Shown: positions 11,709 through 22,001, numbered from the stretch's first letter. The stretch is 64,000 nt of DNA from Enterobacter sp. ENT03 (GCF_019218745.1 NZ_JAHUXA010000016.1:22095-86094), one strand, 5' to 3'. Numbers and translations are program-made. Notes: generated from the letters alone by a model not told the origin.

Positions 11709-14138
11709 TTATACCGCGTCCGTCTGACTGGTCGCGCTTTCAATCGTTAAGCGCACATCTGACGTCACCAGATCGGCGAGCAGCTGATACACCTGCAAGG
11801 TTTTCGACGGATCCGCATCACCCGTATCGCTGATATAGCCTTCATCACGCAGCGTCAGCACCAGCGTACTGAACACCGCCTTATCGAAGAACTCCGGCGC
11901 GTTAATCCCATGCAGTACCGACAGGCGCTGTGCCAGCGTGCGGCTCTCTTTTTCCAGCGTACTGCGGTTGATGGACGGATTTGCGCTCAGCAGCCAGAAG
12001 GTAATGGCGTAGCGTTGCAGCGTTTCACGGGCGCCGGCCGCCAGCAGTTGCAGCGTGCGGGAGCGTGACGGATTGATGTGCAGACGATCGTCTTTGATCA
12101 CGATCAGCCCCTGACGCAGCAGTTCAGTAATCAGGGTATCCAGCACATCCCCTAACGCCTCTTTTTCCCAGCGCAGGAACAGCTCGGCTTTCAGCATCGG
12201 GTACAGCGCTTCAACATGATGCAGCATCTCCTCGCGGGAGATGTGGCGATGCTGCGTAATGATGGCGGCCATCAGGGAAGGCAGAACCAGCATATGCGCA
12301 ATGTTGTTGCGGTAGTAGGTCATCAGCACCGCTTGCTCGCGCGGCAGAATGATGATGTCGCCGATGGTATCTTTCTCGACTTCAAACTTGTTCATTTGCA
12401 GCGCGTGATCGATAAGCCCCGACGCCGTGGTGGTCGGCACGGTGGCGTCTTCCGCATACGGTGCGTTGCGTAGCAGATCCAGGTAACAATCTAGCTGCTC
12501 GGTCAGTTGCTCGCGGGTCAGTGAGCGCTGACGTGACGCCAGCAGCGCCGTAGAACAGAGGTTCATGGCGTTCGCCGCACCGGCATTGTTAATACGCACC
12601 ATCAGCTCAGCGGCGATGGTGTTCACCGTCGGCGTCAGCCAGGCCGGGCGTACCGCTTCTATCGGATCGATCGCTTCGCGCCACTCCGGCACATGCTGAT
12701 TAAGATACGCGTTCAGCGGCATCGGTTCGCCGAAGTTCACGTAGCCCTGGCCCAGGTTACGCAGCTTGCTTAAGCCACGCACCATCTGCATCAGGTTCTC
12801 TTTCTCTTTAGTCGCGCCGCGCAGCTCTTTGGCGTAGGTTCCCACTTCCATCACATGCTCGTAGCCGATGTAAATCGGTACTAACGTGATAGGGCGGGTG
12901 CCGCCACGTAACATCGCCTGGAGGGTCATCGACAAGGTGCCGGTTTTCGGATCGAGCAGACGCCCGGTACGGGAACGGCCGCCTTCCACGAAGTACTCCA
13001 CCGAATAACCCCGGCTGAACAGCTCGCCGAGATACTCACGGAACACCGTCGAATAGAGCTTGTTACCCTTAAAAGTACGACGGATAAAGAACGCGCCCAG
13101 ACGGCGGAAAATCGGCCCGGCGGGCCAGAAGTTCAGGTTGATCCCGGCGGCGATATGCGGCGGCACCAGCCCCTGGTGATACAGGACGTAAGAGAGCAGC
13201 AGGTAATCCATGTGGCTGCGGTGGCAGGGCACATAGACGATCTCGTGACCGTCGTGGGCCAGCTGACGCACGCGCTCGGCGTTATGGACATTGATCCCCT
13301 GATACAGGCGGTTCCAGGTGAAGCTCAGAATACGATCGGAAACGCGGATCATTTCATAGGAGAAGTTCGCCGCAATCTCTTCCATCAGGGCGACGGCATT
13401 TTGCTGTGCCTTTTCGTGGGAGATTTTTTTGCTGCGCGCTTCGTCTTCCACGGCGCGGGCAATGGCTTTCGACGCCAGCAGTTTGTTGAACAGATCCTGA
13501 CGCGCAGGCAGGCGCGGACCGACCGCGGCCAGTCGCTGGCGGGCGAAATGCATACGCGCGACGCGGGCCAGTTTCTGGGCAATAATTTTGTCAGTGCCGT
13601 GCTCGGTGGCCATGCGGCGCAGCGAAACCGGCGGCGAGAAGCGCACAAAGCTGTCGCGTCCCAGCCAGGAAATAGCAACAAACTTCTGTACGCCGTTCAG
13701 CATCCGCAGGGGCGGGTTCACCTCGCCCTTTTCACGACCCGGCGAGCGGCCAAACATCACCGACACCGGCACCATCTGCACGTCCAGATCGGGATGGCTG
13801 CGGTGCAGGTCGAGATAGTCGTGGAACAGTTTGATGGACTCTTCTTTCGGCGTGTACCAGGTAAACACGCGCGGGCCGCTGTGAATAAAGATGTAACGCG
13901 GCAGCAGAGTGCCGTCGATTTCGAGCGGTTCCAGCGGATCGGGCAGATCGTTTGCCAGGCACTGCGCGCGCAGGGTCAGCAAATCTGCTTTCGAGTTGTA
14001 CGGTAAGACGTACATAATTGGACGCGAGGTATCAAGTCCCAGTTCCTGAGCAGGTTCTGCCGGAATGGACTTGCTTTTTACCAACGCGCCTAATGGTAAA
14101 TTAAGTAATTTGTAGTAAATTCGTGGCCAGCCGGACAT
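11709..14138 (-). CDS. plsB: Glycerol-3-phosphate acyltransferase PlsB
   Basis: Encodes 809 residues (807 in E. coli). It is an inner-membrane-associated enzyme that acylates sn-glycerol 3-phosphate at position 1, the first step of phospholipid synthesis. The acyltransferase motifs are intact: [13 protein letters not shown] (HX4D, about residues 305-317), [27 protein letters not shown] and [13 protein letters not shown]. The C-terminal tail diverges slightly from E. coli (SATSQTDAV). Head-to-head with dgkA, a usual enterobacterial arrangement. Confidence 0.98.
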   Translation of the reverse strand: MSGWPRIYYKLLNLPLGALVKSKSIPAEPAQELGLDTSRPIMYVLPYNSKADLLTLRAQCLANDLPDPLEPLEIDGTLLPRYIFIHSGPRVFTWYTPKEESIKLFHDYLDLHRSHPDLDVQMVPVSVMFGRSPGREKGEVNPPLRMLNGVQKFVAISWLGRDSFVRFSPPVSLRRMATEHGTDKIIAQKLARVARMHFARQRLAAVGPRLPARQDLFNKLLASKAIARAVEDEARSKKISHEKAQQNAVALMEEIAANFSYEMIRVSDRILSFTWNRLYQGINVHNAERVRQLAHDGHEIVYVPCHRSHMDYLLLSYVLYHQGLVPPHIAAGINLNFWPAGPIFRRLGAFFIRRTFKGNKLYSTVFREYLGELFSRGYSVEYFVEGGRSRTGRLLDPKTGTLSMTLQAMLRGGTRPITLVPIYIGYEHVMEVGTYAKELRGATKEKENLMQMVRGLSKLRNLGQGYVNFGEPMPLNAYLNQHVPEWREAIDPIEAVRPAWLTPTVNTIAAELMVRINNAGAANAMNLCSTALLASRQRSLTREQLTEQLDCYLDLLRNAPYAEDATVPTTTASGLIDHALQMNKFEVEKDTIGDIIILPREQAVLMTYYRNNIAHMLVLPSLMAAIITQHRHISREEMLHHVEALYPMLKAELFLRWEKEALGDVLDTLITELLRQGLIVIKDDRLHINPSRSRTLQLLAAGARETLQRYAITFWLLSANPSINRSTLEKESRTLAQRLSVLHGINAPEFFDKAVFSTLVLTLRDEGYISDTGDADPSKTLQVYQLLADLVTSDVRLTIESATSQTDAV

Positions 14139-14268
14139 ATACGATGTGAAGCCTCTGGTTAATAATCCTGTCGCGCCGCAAGAATATCAGAAAGCGCGCG
14201 TAAATTCTGTTGTACCAAGGTCTGCTTGCATAGACATTGACGCTAATTACATAAAAAGGTTCTTTTTG

Positions 14269-14637
14269 ATGGCCAATAATACCACTGGGTTCACTCGCAT
14301 CATAAAAGCAGCAGGGTACTCCTGGAAAGGGGTTCGCGCCGCCTGGATCAACGAAGCGGCCTTTCGCCAGGAAGCGGTGGCGGTGATCCTCGCGATTGCC
14401 ATTGCCTGCTGGCTGGACGTGGACGCTATCACACGCGTGCTGCTGATTGGCTCCGTTGCGCTGGTAATGATAGTGGAAATTCTGAACAGCGCGATTGAAG
14501 CGGTGGTGGACCGTATCGGCACGGAAATGCACGAACTTTCCGGCCGCGCAAAGGATATGGGCTCGGCGGCGGTGCTGATGTCGATCCTGCTGGCGCTCGC
14601 CACCTGGGGCATGCTGTTGTGGTCGCATTATCGATAA
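14269..14637 (+). CDS. dgkA: Diacylglycerol kinase DgkA
   Basis: Encodes 122 residues, full length. The start at 14269 (MANNTTGFTRI) follows AAAAGGTTC; a longer in-frame extension upstream would overlap the plsB promoter area and is not conserved. It is a small integral membrane enzyme with an amphipathic N-terminus and three membrane helices; the active-site tract EILNSAIEAVVDRIG is intact. It phosphorylates diacylglycerol formed during membrane-derived oligosaccharide synthesis, recycling it to phosphatidic acid. Confidence 0.97.
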   Translation: MANNTTGFTRIIKAAGYSWKGVRAAWINEAAFRQEAVAVILAIAIACWLDVDAITRVLLIGSVALVMIVEILNSAIEAVVDRIGTEMHELSGRAKDMGSAAVLMSILLALATWGMLLWSHYR

Positions 14638-14700
14638 GGCTCGCATAAATCAACAAACCCCTGTTATTTGCTCATAATTTGGTTCCAAAATTGACTTTGA

Positions 14701-14737
14701 CTGTATATACTCACAGCATAACTGTATATGCAACCAG
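14701..14737 (+). promoter_or_regulatory. Two LexA (SOS) boxes in front of lexA
   Basis: CTGTATATACTCACAG (14701-14716) and CTGTATATGCAACCAG (14722-14737) match CTG-N10-CAG and have the tandem spacing of the E. coli lexA operator. The first overlaps a TATACT -10 box, so LexA represses itself. Confidence 0.93.
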
Positions 14738-14745
14738 GGGGCGGT

Positions 14746-15354
14746 ATGAAAGCGTTAACAGCCAGGCAGCAAGAGGTGTTCGATCTCATCCGGGATCACA
14801 TCAGCCAGACAGGCATGCCGCCGACGCGTGCGGAGATCGCGCAACGTTTGGGGTTCCGTTCTCCGAACGCGGCTGAGGAACACCTTAAGGCGCTGGCGCG
14901 TAAAGGTGTGCTGGAGATCGTTTCAGGCGCGTCTCGCGGTATTCGTTTACTGCTTGAGGAAGTCGATGGACTGCCGCTGGTCGGGCGTGTCGCGGCAGGT
15001 GAACCGCTGCTGGCGCAGCAACACATTGAAGGCCATTATCAGGTCGATCCCAATCTGTTTAAACCGAATGCAGACTTCCTGCTGCGGGTTAGCGGTATGT
15101 CGATGAAAGATATCGGCATTATGGATGGCGATCTGCTGGCGGTGCACAAAACCCAGGAAGCCCGCAACGGCCAGGTCGTGGTGGCGCGTATTGACGATGA
15201 AGTGACCGTTAAACGTCTCAAACGTCAGGGTAACACCGTGCAACTGCTGCCGGAAAACAGCGAGTTTTCCCCTATCGTGGTTGATCTGCGCGAGCAGAGC
15301 TTCACCATCGAAGGGCTGGCCGTCGGCGTGATCCGTAACGGTGAGTGGCTCTAA
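14746..15354 (+). CDS. lexA: SOS repressor LexA
   Basis: Encodes 202 residues starting [15 protein letters not shown]; an upstream ATG inside the second operator is not used. N-terminal winged helix-turn-helix (residues about 1-70), then the self-cleaving S24 peptidase domain with cleavage bond Ala84-Gly85, nucleophile Ser119 (SGMSMKD) and the catalytic Lys in VTVKRLK. RecA filaments trigger autocleavage after DNA damage, relieving repression of targets such as dinF and uvrA in this window. Ribosome site AGGGGGCG. Confidence 0.98.
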   Translation: MKALTARQQEVFDLIRDHISQTGMPPTRAEIAQRLGFRSPNAAEEHLKALARKGVLEIVSGASRGIRLLLEEVDGLPLVGRVAAGEPLLAQQHIEGHYQVDPNLFKPNADFLLRVSGMSMKDIGIMDGDLLAVHKTQEARNGQVVVARIDDEVTVKRLKRQGNTVQLLPENSEFSPIVVDLREQSFTIEGLAVGVIRNGEWL

Positions 15355-15424
15355 ACTCTTCTTTCCACGCGGCGGCAACCTCATCATTGCCGCCGTGCGT
15401 TCGTTCTCCTTCCGGTAATTCAAC

Positions 15425-16744
15425 GTGGCCTTTCTGACGACTTCTGACAAAGCGTTGTGGCGTCTTGCGCTGCCGATGATTATTTCCAATATCACCGTTC
15501 CGCTGCTGGGTCTGGTCGATACCGCCGTTATTGGTCATCTGGACAGCCCGGTGTATCTGGGCGGCGTGGCGGTTGGCGCGATGGCAACCAGCTTCCTGTT
15601 TATGCTGCTGCTTTTTCTGCGCATGAGTACCACCGGTTTTACCGCCCAGGCCTTTGGCGCAAAAGATCCCCAGGCCCTTGCGCGGGCATTAGTGCAGCCT
15701 TTACTGCTGGCGCTGATCGCCGGTTTCGCCATCGTCCTGTGTCAAACCCCGCTAATTAATCTCACCCTGCAGATCGTAGGCGGCAACGACGCGGTGCTGG
15801 AACAGGCACGGCGTTTTCTGGAGATCCGCTGGCTGAGCGCCCCGGCATCGCTGGCGAATCTGGTGCTGCTCGGCTGGCTGCTGGGCATTCAGTATGCCCG
15901 CGCGCCGGTGGTGCTGCTGGTCGTGGGCAACGTGCTTAACATAGTTCTCGATTTATGGCTGGTGATGGGGCTGCACATGAACGTGCAGGGGGCTGCGCTG
16001 GCGACCGTGATTGCGGAATACGCCACCTTTGTGGTTGGCCTGCTGATGGTGCAGCGTGGCCTGCGCCGACGGGGGATCAGCCTGGCGATGCTGAAAACCG
16101 CCTGGCGCGGCAATATACGGCGGCTGCTGGCGCTTAACCGCGACATCATGCTGCGCTCGCTGCTGCTCCAGCTGTGCTTTGGTTCTATCACCGTGATGGG
16201 CGCACGTCTGGGGGGCGATATCGTGGCGGTGAACGCCGTGCTGATGACGCTGCTGACCTTTACCGCTTATGCCCTGGATGGCTTTGCCTATGCGGTTGAA
16301 GCGCATTCCGGGCAGGCTTACGGCGCACGCGATGGCAGCCAGTTGCTCAGCGTCTGGCAGGCCGCCTGTCGGCAGTCGGGGATAGTGGCGCTTGCCTTTG
16401 CGCTGGTCTACGCGCTGGCGGGCGAGCAAATTATTTCGCTGCTGACGTCACTGCCGGATCTGCAACGGCTTGCCGGGCATTATCTTGGCTGGCAGGTGAT
16501 CCTGCCGGTGATCGGGGTGTGGTGTTATCTGCTCGATGGCATGTTCATCGGGGCCACGCGCGGCACAGAAATGCGTAACAGTATGGCTGTCGCCGCCGCC
16601 GGATTTGCTCTGACGCTGTTTAGCGTGCCGGTGCTCAGCAATCATGGCCTGTGGCTGTCGTTAGCCGTGTTTCTTGCGCTGCGCGGTATTACGCTGGCGT
16701 GGATCTGGCGTCAGCACTGGCGTAACGGCACCTGGTTTTCCTGA
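15425..16744 (+). CDS. dinF: MATE-family efflux protein DinF
   Basis: Encodes 439 residues with 12 predicted membrane segments of the MATE multidrug/toxin extrusion family. It starts at a GTG, the point at which it aligns with other DinF proteins. It lies 70 bases after lexA with no terminator of its own in between, so it is co-transcribed from the LexA-controlled promoter, as in E. coli where it is a damage-inducible gene linked to oxidative and bile stress tolerance. The substrate is not established by sequence. Confidence 0.95.
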   Translation: MAFLTTSDKALWRLALPMIISNITVPLLGLVDTAVIGHLDSPVYLGGVAVGAMATSFLFMLLLFLRMSTTGFTAQAFGAKDPQALARALVQPLLLALIAGFAIVLCQTPLINLTLQIVGGNDAVLEQARRFLEIRWLSAPASLANLVLLGWLLGIQYARAPVVLLVVGNVLNIVLDLWLVMGLHMNVQGAALATVIAEYATFVVGLLMVQRGLRRRGISLAMLKTAWRGNIRRLLALNRDIMLRSLLLQLCFGSITVMGARLGGDIVAVNAVLMTLLTFTAYALDGFAYAVEAHSGQAYGARDGSQLLSVWQAACRQSGIVALAFALVYALAGEQIISLLTSLPDLQRLAGHYLGWQVILPVIGVWCYLLDGMFIGATRGTEMRNSMAVAAAGFALTLFSVPVLSNHGLWLSLAVFLALRGITLAWIWRQHWRNGTWFS

Positions 16745-16901
16745 TTACACAGGCATTTTAGCGTGCCGATGGTTAAATATTCCGAATAATCTCCGCTTCA
16801 GCACATCCTTAACTACAATAATTATCACGTTCAGCAGATATGAACGCATTGATGGATGATGAATATTTTTCGTATTCAAACCGAACGATGAGGAAATCAT
16901 T

Positions 16902-17111
16902 ATGAATAAAGACGAAGTCGGCGGTAACTGGAAACAGTTTAAAGGTAAAGCGAAAGAACAGTGGGGTAAATTAACTGACGATGATATGACTGTCATCGAA
17001 GGTAAACGCGACCAGCTGGTTGGTAAAATTCAGGAGCGTTACGGCTACCAGAAAGACCAGGCTGAGAAAGAAGTGGGTGACTGGGAAACCCGTCACGATT
17101 ACCGCTGGTAA
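16902..17111 (+). CDS. yjbJ: CsbD-family stress protein YjbJ
   Basis: Encodes 69 residues, almost the same as E. coli YjbJ: hydrophilic, Lys/Glu-rich, with the CsbD core NWKQFKGKAKEQWGKLTDDD. In E. coli it is abundant in stationary phase and osmotic stress (RpoS), but its role is unknown. Good ATGAGGAAATC ribosome site. A perfect GGTACA-AGGA-TGTACC hairpin lies at 17157-17172 after the gene, without a T-run. Confidence 0.96.
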   Translation: MNKDEVGGNWKQFKGKAKEQWGKLTDDDMTVIEGKRDQLVGKIQERYGYQKDQAEKEVGDWETRHDYRW

Positions 17112-17209
17112 TCAGGAACTTCTGAGGCGTTAGCATTACAGCTACCCTGCCCGAACGGTACAAGGATGTACCATCCTCACAGAAAGCACCCTTCCAGATA
17201 GTCCAGATC

Positions 17210-17725
17210 CTAACGCGGTTTTTTCTTCACCTGAATGCTGTGATCGTGCTGACAGGCACCCTGATGACGGCAGGCTTCTACTTCTGAACAGGCCGCACAC
17301 AGGCCGTGCGCTTCAATGACATTATGGCGCAGCGCAAAACCCATCCGTGCCGCCAGACCATGCATAATATCCTCTACGCCTTCCGCAGCCTCTTCTTTCA
17401 CTGCCCCGCAACGATCGCAGATAAACATGGCCGAGGTATGGGACGGGTTATCAAAGAGATGGCATAACACATAGCTGTTGGTGGACTCCACCTTATGCAC
17501 AAATCCCTGCTCCAGCAGGAAATCCAGCGCACGATAGACCGTCGGCGGTTTCGCCTGCGGCTCTGAAACGCGCAATAAATCCAGCAAATCATACGCGCTG
17601 ATCGCCCCTTCCTGCAGGCTCAAAAGCCGCAATACTTCAAGGCGCTGTGGAGTCAGGCGCACATTGCGTTGCACACAGAGCTTTTCAGCCTGCGCTAACA
17701 TCTCCTGCGAAGTGGTCTTATCCAT
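17210..17725 (-). CDS. zur: Zinc uptake regulator Zur
   Basis: Encodes 171 residues of the Fur family, same length as E. coli Zur. Start at MDKTTSQEM with AGAGG upstream; the open frame continues a further 40 codons but that stretch is not conserved. N-terminal winged helix for DNA binding (LTPQRLEVLRLL...PTVYRALDFL), then zinc ligands: the CDRCGAVKEE knuckle, HGLCAAC, and a C-terminal Cys/His-rich tail (ACRHQGACQHDHS). With bound zinc it represses high-affinity zinc uptake genes (znuABC and others, not in this window). Confidence 0.96.
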   Translation of the reverse strand: MDKTTSQEMLAQAEKLCVQRNVRLTPQRLEVLRLLSLQEGAISAYDLLDLLRVSEPQAKPPTVYRALDFLLEQGFVHKVESTNSYVLCHLFDNPSHTSAMFICDRCGAVKEEAAEGVEDIMHGLAARMGFALRHNVIEAHGLCAACSEVEACRHQGACQHDHSIQVKKKPR

Positions 17726-17843
17726 TGGCATCCTCTGGTGGCCGGGTGCGGAAACGTACACTTTACCATGTTCTGCCTTAAACGCCGAGATCCCCGCGCT
17801 TTCATCCCGAGGCTGTTTTACCTTCTTCTGCGTCAAAACCTTC

Positions 17844-17859
17844 ACGAAATTAATTTCGT
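17844..17859. promoter_or_regulatory. Perfect 16-bp palindrome upstream of zur
   Basis: ACGAAATTAATTTCGT is perfectly self-complementary and lies in the 310-base divergent gap between zur and the TraF-like gene. It looks like an operator but the binding protein is unknown. Confidence 0.4.
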
Positions 17860-18035
17860 CTTCTATAAGTTAATAGGCCCGTCAACGGAACGGGACCAAA
17901 AATAATAAGTTCATCAGATTCTACTTAAATTTGAATTAGGCGTATTTAACATCGTTGTTCACAGCAATAGTTCATCCCCGTTCGGGCGATAACTGTCGGG
18001 GTAGAGATGTTCAATTATTCAAAGAAGAGCAAACT

Positions 18036-19352
18036 GTGAAAAAAACATTCAAATATTCAATGGTTACTCTCGCTGTCTCCTTGTTTGTGGCAAATCAGGC
18101 GTCAGCGGCCAATACCTGGGCAGAAGCGCGTGGCGACGCGATGGGTGGTACGGGTGTCGCTGCCGGAAATTATGGCAGCGGCGCACTCATTAACCCGGCC
18201 TTGCTGGGCAAAGCAAAGCCAGATGACAACATTACCGTGATCTTGCCTGCTGTGGGTGCGCAAATTACGGATAAAGACAATCTTCAGGACGAGATTGACG
18301 ATATTAATGACAAAGTCGACCGCTATAGCGACATCGTTGATAACCTCACCCCGGTGGACATTATTACGAATCCGCGGGGTACCATTGGACAATTCCAGAG
18401 CGCGGCGAAAGATCTGGCCGATGAACTGGAGTTTCTTGATGGTAAAACCGCGCGGGCAAACGCTGCCGCTGGCATTGCCGTCAGTATTCCTAACGACGTG
18501 CTGTCGGTGGCATTTGTGACCAAAGCCTTTGCACATGCCCGCGTCAGTTCAAACATCGACCAGCAGGATATTACTTACCTGCGCCGTATTCAGAACAACA
18601 CGGGCATAGCGGTCGGTGAAGCGCTGAATGCCGCGCTCTCGCCGAATGGCGCTGACGAAATCAAAGAGAATCTGAACTCTACCGCGTCCGGGCGCGCGGC
18701 GATTGTGTCGGATTACGGTATCGCCGTTGCCCGTCAGTTCCAGGTGGGCGACGTCCCGGTTTCTGTCGGCGTAACGCCGAAATTCCAGAAAACCTGGGTC
18801 TATAACTACACCACCTCGATCTACGATTACGACAGCGATGATTTCAAAAGCAGCCGCTACCGTACTGATGACAATGGTTTCAACGTCGATGCCGGTGTCG
18901 CGGCAGACTTCGGTGAAAACTGGACCCTGGGCGTAAGCGGGCAGAACCTGATCTCCCGGGACATCGATACCAAAGACATTAACGTGCGCAATGGTCGTAC
19001 CGGCGAGGTGAGAAACTACAAAGACACCTACCAGATCAGCCCGGTCGTGACCGCTGGCGTGGCATGGCATAACGATCTGGTGACGGTAACCGCGGATGGC
19101 GATCTGACCGAAACCAAAGGCTTTAAGAGCGAAGAAAACTCCCAGTACGTCGGCGTAGGTGCTGAAGTTCGTCCGCTGAGCTGGATGGCGGTGCGTGCCG
19201 GTTACCGTGCAGACGTGAAAGACAACGACAGCAACGTCTTCACCGGAGGTGTGGGCTTCACGGCGTTCGAACGTGCGCGTCTTGACCTGACCGGTATCGT
19301 CGGCGAAAACGAAACCTGGGGTGCGGGCGCACAGCTGAGCATGACCTTCTAA
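18036..19352 (+). CDS. TraF-like (conjugal transfer TraF family) envelope protein
   Basis: Encodes 438 residues from a GTG start with AAGAAGAG upstream. The signal peptide is MKKTFKYSMVTLAVSLFVANQASA|A. It belongs to the PF13729 type of TraF-like proteins: an opening WAEARGDAMGGTGVA and GALINPALL, a mid helical stretch, then repeated amphipathic strands and a C-terminal Phe (LSMTF), as expected for an outer-membrane barrel resembling FadL-type proteins. No conjugation genes are nearby, so the TraF name is only a family label. It sits where E. coli has yjbL and yjbM. Function unknown. Confidence 0.8.
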   Translation: MKKTFKYSMVTLAVSLFVANQASAANTWAEARGDAMGGTGVAAGNYGSGALINPALLGKAKPDDNITVILPAVGAQITDKDNLQDEIDDINDKVDRYSDIVDNLTPVDIITNPRGTIGQFQSAAKDLADELEFLDGKTARANAAAGIAVSIPNDVLSVAFVTKAFAHARVSSNIDQQDITYLRRIQNNTGIAVGEALNAALSPNGADEIKENLNSTASGRAAIVSDYGIAVARQFQVGDVPVSVGVTPKFQKTWVYNYTTSIYDYDSDDFKSSRYRTDDNGFNVDAGVAADFGENWTLGVSGQNLISRDIDTKDINVRNGRTGEVRNYKDTYQISPVVTAGVAWHNDLVTVTADGDLTETKGFKSEENSQYVGVGAEVRPLSWMAVRAGYRADVKDNDSNVFTGGVGFTAFERARLDLTGIVGENETWGAGAQLSMTF

Positions 19353-19361
19353 GTTAAACCG

Positions 19362-19386
19362 GACCGGGGGCGCAACGCCTCCGGTC
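19362..19386 (+). terminator. Strong hairpin after the TraF-like gene
   Basis: An 11-bp stem GACCGGGGGCG-CAA-CGCCTCCGGTC with one G-T pair starts 9 bases after the stop codon. No T-run follows, so it is either a weak terminator or a 3' stabiliser. Confidence 0.6.
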
Positions 19387-19450
19387 TGCGTGTGTGTACC
19401 CCCGAAATGAGTGTGTTATAGTAGCGCCCCTTTTTCATGTTGATGCAAAA

Positions 19451-20458
19451 ATGTACGCTATGGCACCCGTAAACCCGTCCACTGAATTCGCTTCCTCCCG
19501 CTTCTCCATCGCGCCGATGCTCGACTGGACGGACAGGCATTGCCGCTACTTTTTGCGTCTGCTGTCCCGCGATATGCTGCTCTATACCGAAATGGTCACC
19601 ACCGGTGCCATTATTCACGGCAAGGGTGATTATCTGGCCTACAGCGAGGAAGAACATCCGGTCGCGCTGCAACTCGGCGGCAGCGATCCGCAGCAGCTGG
19701 CGCAGTGCGCGAAGCTGGCGGAAGCGCGCGGCTACGATGAAATCAACCTTAACGTCGGCTGTCCGTCCGACCGCGTACAAAATGGCATGTTCGGTGCCTG
19801 TCTGATGGGCAACGCTCAACTGGTAGCCGACTGCGTAAAAGCAATGCGCGATGTGGTGTCGATCCCGGTGACGGTAAAAACCCGTATCGGCATTGACGAC
19901 CAGGACAGCTATGAATTCTTGTGCGATTTCATCAGCACCGTCTCCGGCAAAGGCGAGTGCGACACCTTTATTATCCACGCCCGTAAAGCCTGGCTGTCGG
20001 GCTTAAGCCCGAAAGAGAACCGTGAGATCCCGCCGCTGGATTACCCGCGCGTCTATCAGCTCAAGCGTGATTTTCCGCAGCTGACGATGTCGATTAACGG
20101 CGGCATCAAATCGCTGGCAGAGGCGAAAGCACATCTGGAACATATGGATGGCGTGATGGTGGGCCGCGAGGCGTATCAGAATCCGGGCATCCTGACTGCC
20201 GTTGACCGTGAGATCTTTGGCCGCGATCGCGCGGATGCCGATCCGGTCGATGTGGTGCGCGCCATGTATCCGTACATTGAACGTGAACTGAGCAAGGGCG
20301 CGTATCTTGGCCATATCACCCGTCATATGCTCGGACTGTTCCAGGGCGTGCCCGGTGCGCGTCAGTGGCGTCGCCACCTGAGTGAAAATGCACATAAAGC
20401 CGGCGCAGATATTCGTGTTGTGGAACAGGCGCTGGCGCTGGTCGCGGATAAGCGTTAA
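19451..20458 (+). CDS. dusA: tRNA-dihydrouridine(20/20a) synthase DusA
   Basis: Encodes 335 residues from the ATG at 19451; the frame is open 19 codons further upstream but those overlap a likely -10 box (TATAGT near 19427). It is an FMN TIM-barrel enzyme reducing uridine in the tRNA D-loop with NADPH. Motifs seen: [15 protein letters not shown], catalytic Cys in [33 protein letters not shown] and MSINGGIKS. The N-terminal residues before SSRFSIAP vary between species, so the exact start is uncertain. Confidence 0.95.
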   Translation: MYAMAPVNPSTEFASSRFSIAPMLDWTDRHCRYFLRLLSRDMLLYTEMVTTGAIIHGKGDYLAYSEEEHPVALQLGGSDPQQLAQCAKLAEARGYDEINLNVGCPSDRVQNGMFGACLMGNAQLVADCVKAMRDVVSIPVTVKTRIGIDDQDSYEFLCDFISTVSGKGECDTFIIHARKAWLSGLSPKENREIPPLDYPRVYQLKRDFPQLTMSINGGIKSLAEAKAHLEHMDGVMVGREAYQNPGILTAVDREIFGRDRADADPVDVVRAMYPYIERELSKGAYLGHITRHMLGLFQGVPGARQWRRHLSENAHKAGADIRVVEQALALVADKR

Positions 20459-20488
20459 AACTTCGCCAAAAAATGGTCAGATTCACCA

Positions 20489-20523
20489 CGCCTCGCTTTG
20501 ATAAGCGGGGCGTTTTTGTTTTA
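20489..20523 (+). terminator. Terminator of dusA
   Basis: CGCCTCGCTT-TGAT-AAGCGGGGCG stem followed by TTTTTGTTTT. Confidence 0.92.
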
Positions 20524-20540
20524 TATCAGTAACTTAATAT

Positions 20541-20556
20541 TGGCATGATTCTTGTA
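20541..20556 (+). promoter_or_regulatory. Sigma-54 promoter of pspG
   Basis: TGGCATGATTCTTGTA matches TGGCAC-N5-TTGC with the invariant 10-base gap between GG (-24) and TG (-12). It lies 45-60 bases before pspG. In E. coli PspF and sigma-54 drive pspG, which fits. Confidence 0.85.
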
Positions 20557-20600
20557 ATACCCCTGATAAGAATGAAAGAAACGTCTTTCGGGAGAGAGCC

Positions 20601-20843
20601 ATGCTGGAACTACTGTTTGTGATTGGATTTTTTGTCATGCTGATGGTGACGGGTATTTCGCTGCTCGGCATTATCGCCGCGCTGGTGGTCGCCACGGCGT
20701 TAATGTTCGTCGGTGGGCTGTTTGCGCTGATGATTAAACTGCTGCCCTGGCTGCTGCTGGCGGTGGCGATTGTGTGGGTGATCAGGGCGGTCAAAACGCC
20801 AAAAGTGCCGCAGTATCAGCGCAATAAGCGCTGGCGTTACTAA
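20601..20843 (+). CDS. pspG: Envelope stress protein PspG
   Basis: Encodes 80 residues, the E. coli length, with two hydrophobic helices (about residues 2-42 and 45-65) and a basic C-terminus (QYQRNKRWRY). It is the outlying member of the phage-shock-protein regulon, an inner-membrane protein helping to keep proton-motive force under membrane stress. A sigma-54 promoter lies upstream and GGGAGAGAG is the ribosome site. Confidence 0.95.
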   Translation: MLELLFVIGFFVMLMVTGISLLGIIAALVVATALMFVGGLFALMIKLLPWLLLAVAIVWVIRAVKTPKVPQYQRNKRWRY

Positions 20844-20980
20844 GGTAATGCGCGGTCGATCACAACCTTGTACTTTTCAGAGAGAGTTCGCGGAAACCGC
20901 ATAGGAATTAGTTATCACTTCTGGCACTATTGCGCGGTTATCGAATTCATCGCGCTGTCCCCTACAAACAGCCGAACTAA

Positions 20981-21016
20981 AAAAAGAATGGGCCTCCTGA
21001 TGGAGGCCCTAATTCT
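20981..21016 (-). terminator. Terminator of qor
   Basis: GGGCCTCC-TGAT-GGAGGCCC extended by AAAGAAT/ATTCTTT. On the minus strand a T-rich tail follows, just after the qor stop codon. Confidence 0.88.
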
Positions 21017-21017
21017 T

Positions 21018-22001
21018 TCAGGGGATCAGTAAGCTTGAGCCCTGGGTGGTACGACTCTCCAGCGCCTCATGCGCCCGTTGCGCATCTGCCAGTGCAAACT
21101 TCTGATCCTCTGCCACGTCTACTTTGATCACGCCGCTGGCAATCAGCGAAAACAGCTCATTACTGGCTTCTTCCAGCTCTTCGCGGTTAGTGATGTAGCC
21201 TTGCAGGGAAGGGCGGGTGGCAAACAGCGAGCCTTTCTGATTCAGAATGCCCAGATTCACGCCGGTCACCGGCCCGGACGCGTTACCAAAGCTCACCATC
21301 AGCCCGTGACGTTGCAGGCAGTCCAGCGACGACTCCCAGGTATCTTTCCCCACCGAGTCATACACCACGCGCACTTTCTTGCCGCCGGTGATCTCTTTTA
21401 CCCGCTCAACAATGCTCTCTTCCCGATAGTTGATCACCTTCCAGGCTCCCGCCTGCAATGCCCGCTGCGCTTTTTGCGCGCTGCCCACGGTGCCAATCAG
21501 CTTACCGCCCAGCGCTTTTGACCACTGACAGGCAATCAGGCCTACGCCGCCCGCGGCGGCATGGAATAAAAAGGGTTCGTCAGGTTTAATTTCGTAGGTT
21601 TTACGCAGCAGGTAGAACACCGTCAGACCTTTCAGAAAGGAGGCTGCGGCCTGTTCGAAGGAGATAGCATTGGGCAGGATCGCGGCTTTGTCGGCAGGCA
21701 CATTATGCACAGAACTGTAAGCCCCAAGTGCAGATTGCGCATACACCACGCGGTCACCGACTTTAATGTGGGTAACGCCTTTACCCACTTTGCTGACCAC
21801 GCCTGCGGCTTCCGTACCCAGCCCACTCGGCAGAGAGGGCGGCGGATAAAGCCCGCTGCGAATATAAGTATCGATATAGTTGATACCGATGGCTTTGTTC
21901 TCAACCTGAACTTCGTTTTCCGCCGGATCGATGGGCGTAAATTCCACCGCTTTCAGTACCTCAGGGCCACCATGCTTGTGAAATTCAATTCTTGTTGCCA
22001 T
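21018..22001 (-). CDS. qorA: NADPH-dependent quinone oxidoreductase QorA
   Basis: Encodes 327 residues, full length for the zinc-free medium-chain reductase QorA. GroES-like N-terminal domain, then the NADPH Rossmann domain with AAAGGVGLIACQWSKALG (about residues 147-164). No zinc ligands, as expected for the quinone oxidoreductase branch. It reduces quinones with NADPH in the cytoplasm. Normally divergent from dnaB; here an extra gene lies between the two. Confidence 0.96.
   Translation of the reverse strand: MATRIEFHKHGGPEVLKAVEFTPIDPAENEVQVENKAIGINYIDTYIRSGLYPPPSLPSGLGTEAAGVVSKVGKGVTHIKVGDRVVYAQSALGAYSSVHNVPADKAAILPNAISFEQAAASFLKGLTVFYLLRKTYEIKPDEPFLFHAAAGGVGLIACQWSKALGGKLIGTVGSAQKAQRALQAGAWKVINYREESIVERVKEITGGKKVRVVYDSVGKDTWESSLDCLQRHGLMVSFGNASGPVTGVNLGILNQKGSLFATRPSLQGYITNREELEEASNELFSLIASGVIKVDVAEDQKFALADAQRAHEALESRTTQGSSLLIP

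Noticed and set aside
20844..20980. Possible small RNA between pspG and the qor terminator
   Set aside because: Some inverted repeats are present (GCGCGGT... and ACCGC) but no promoter and terminator pair in one orientation could be assigned.
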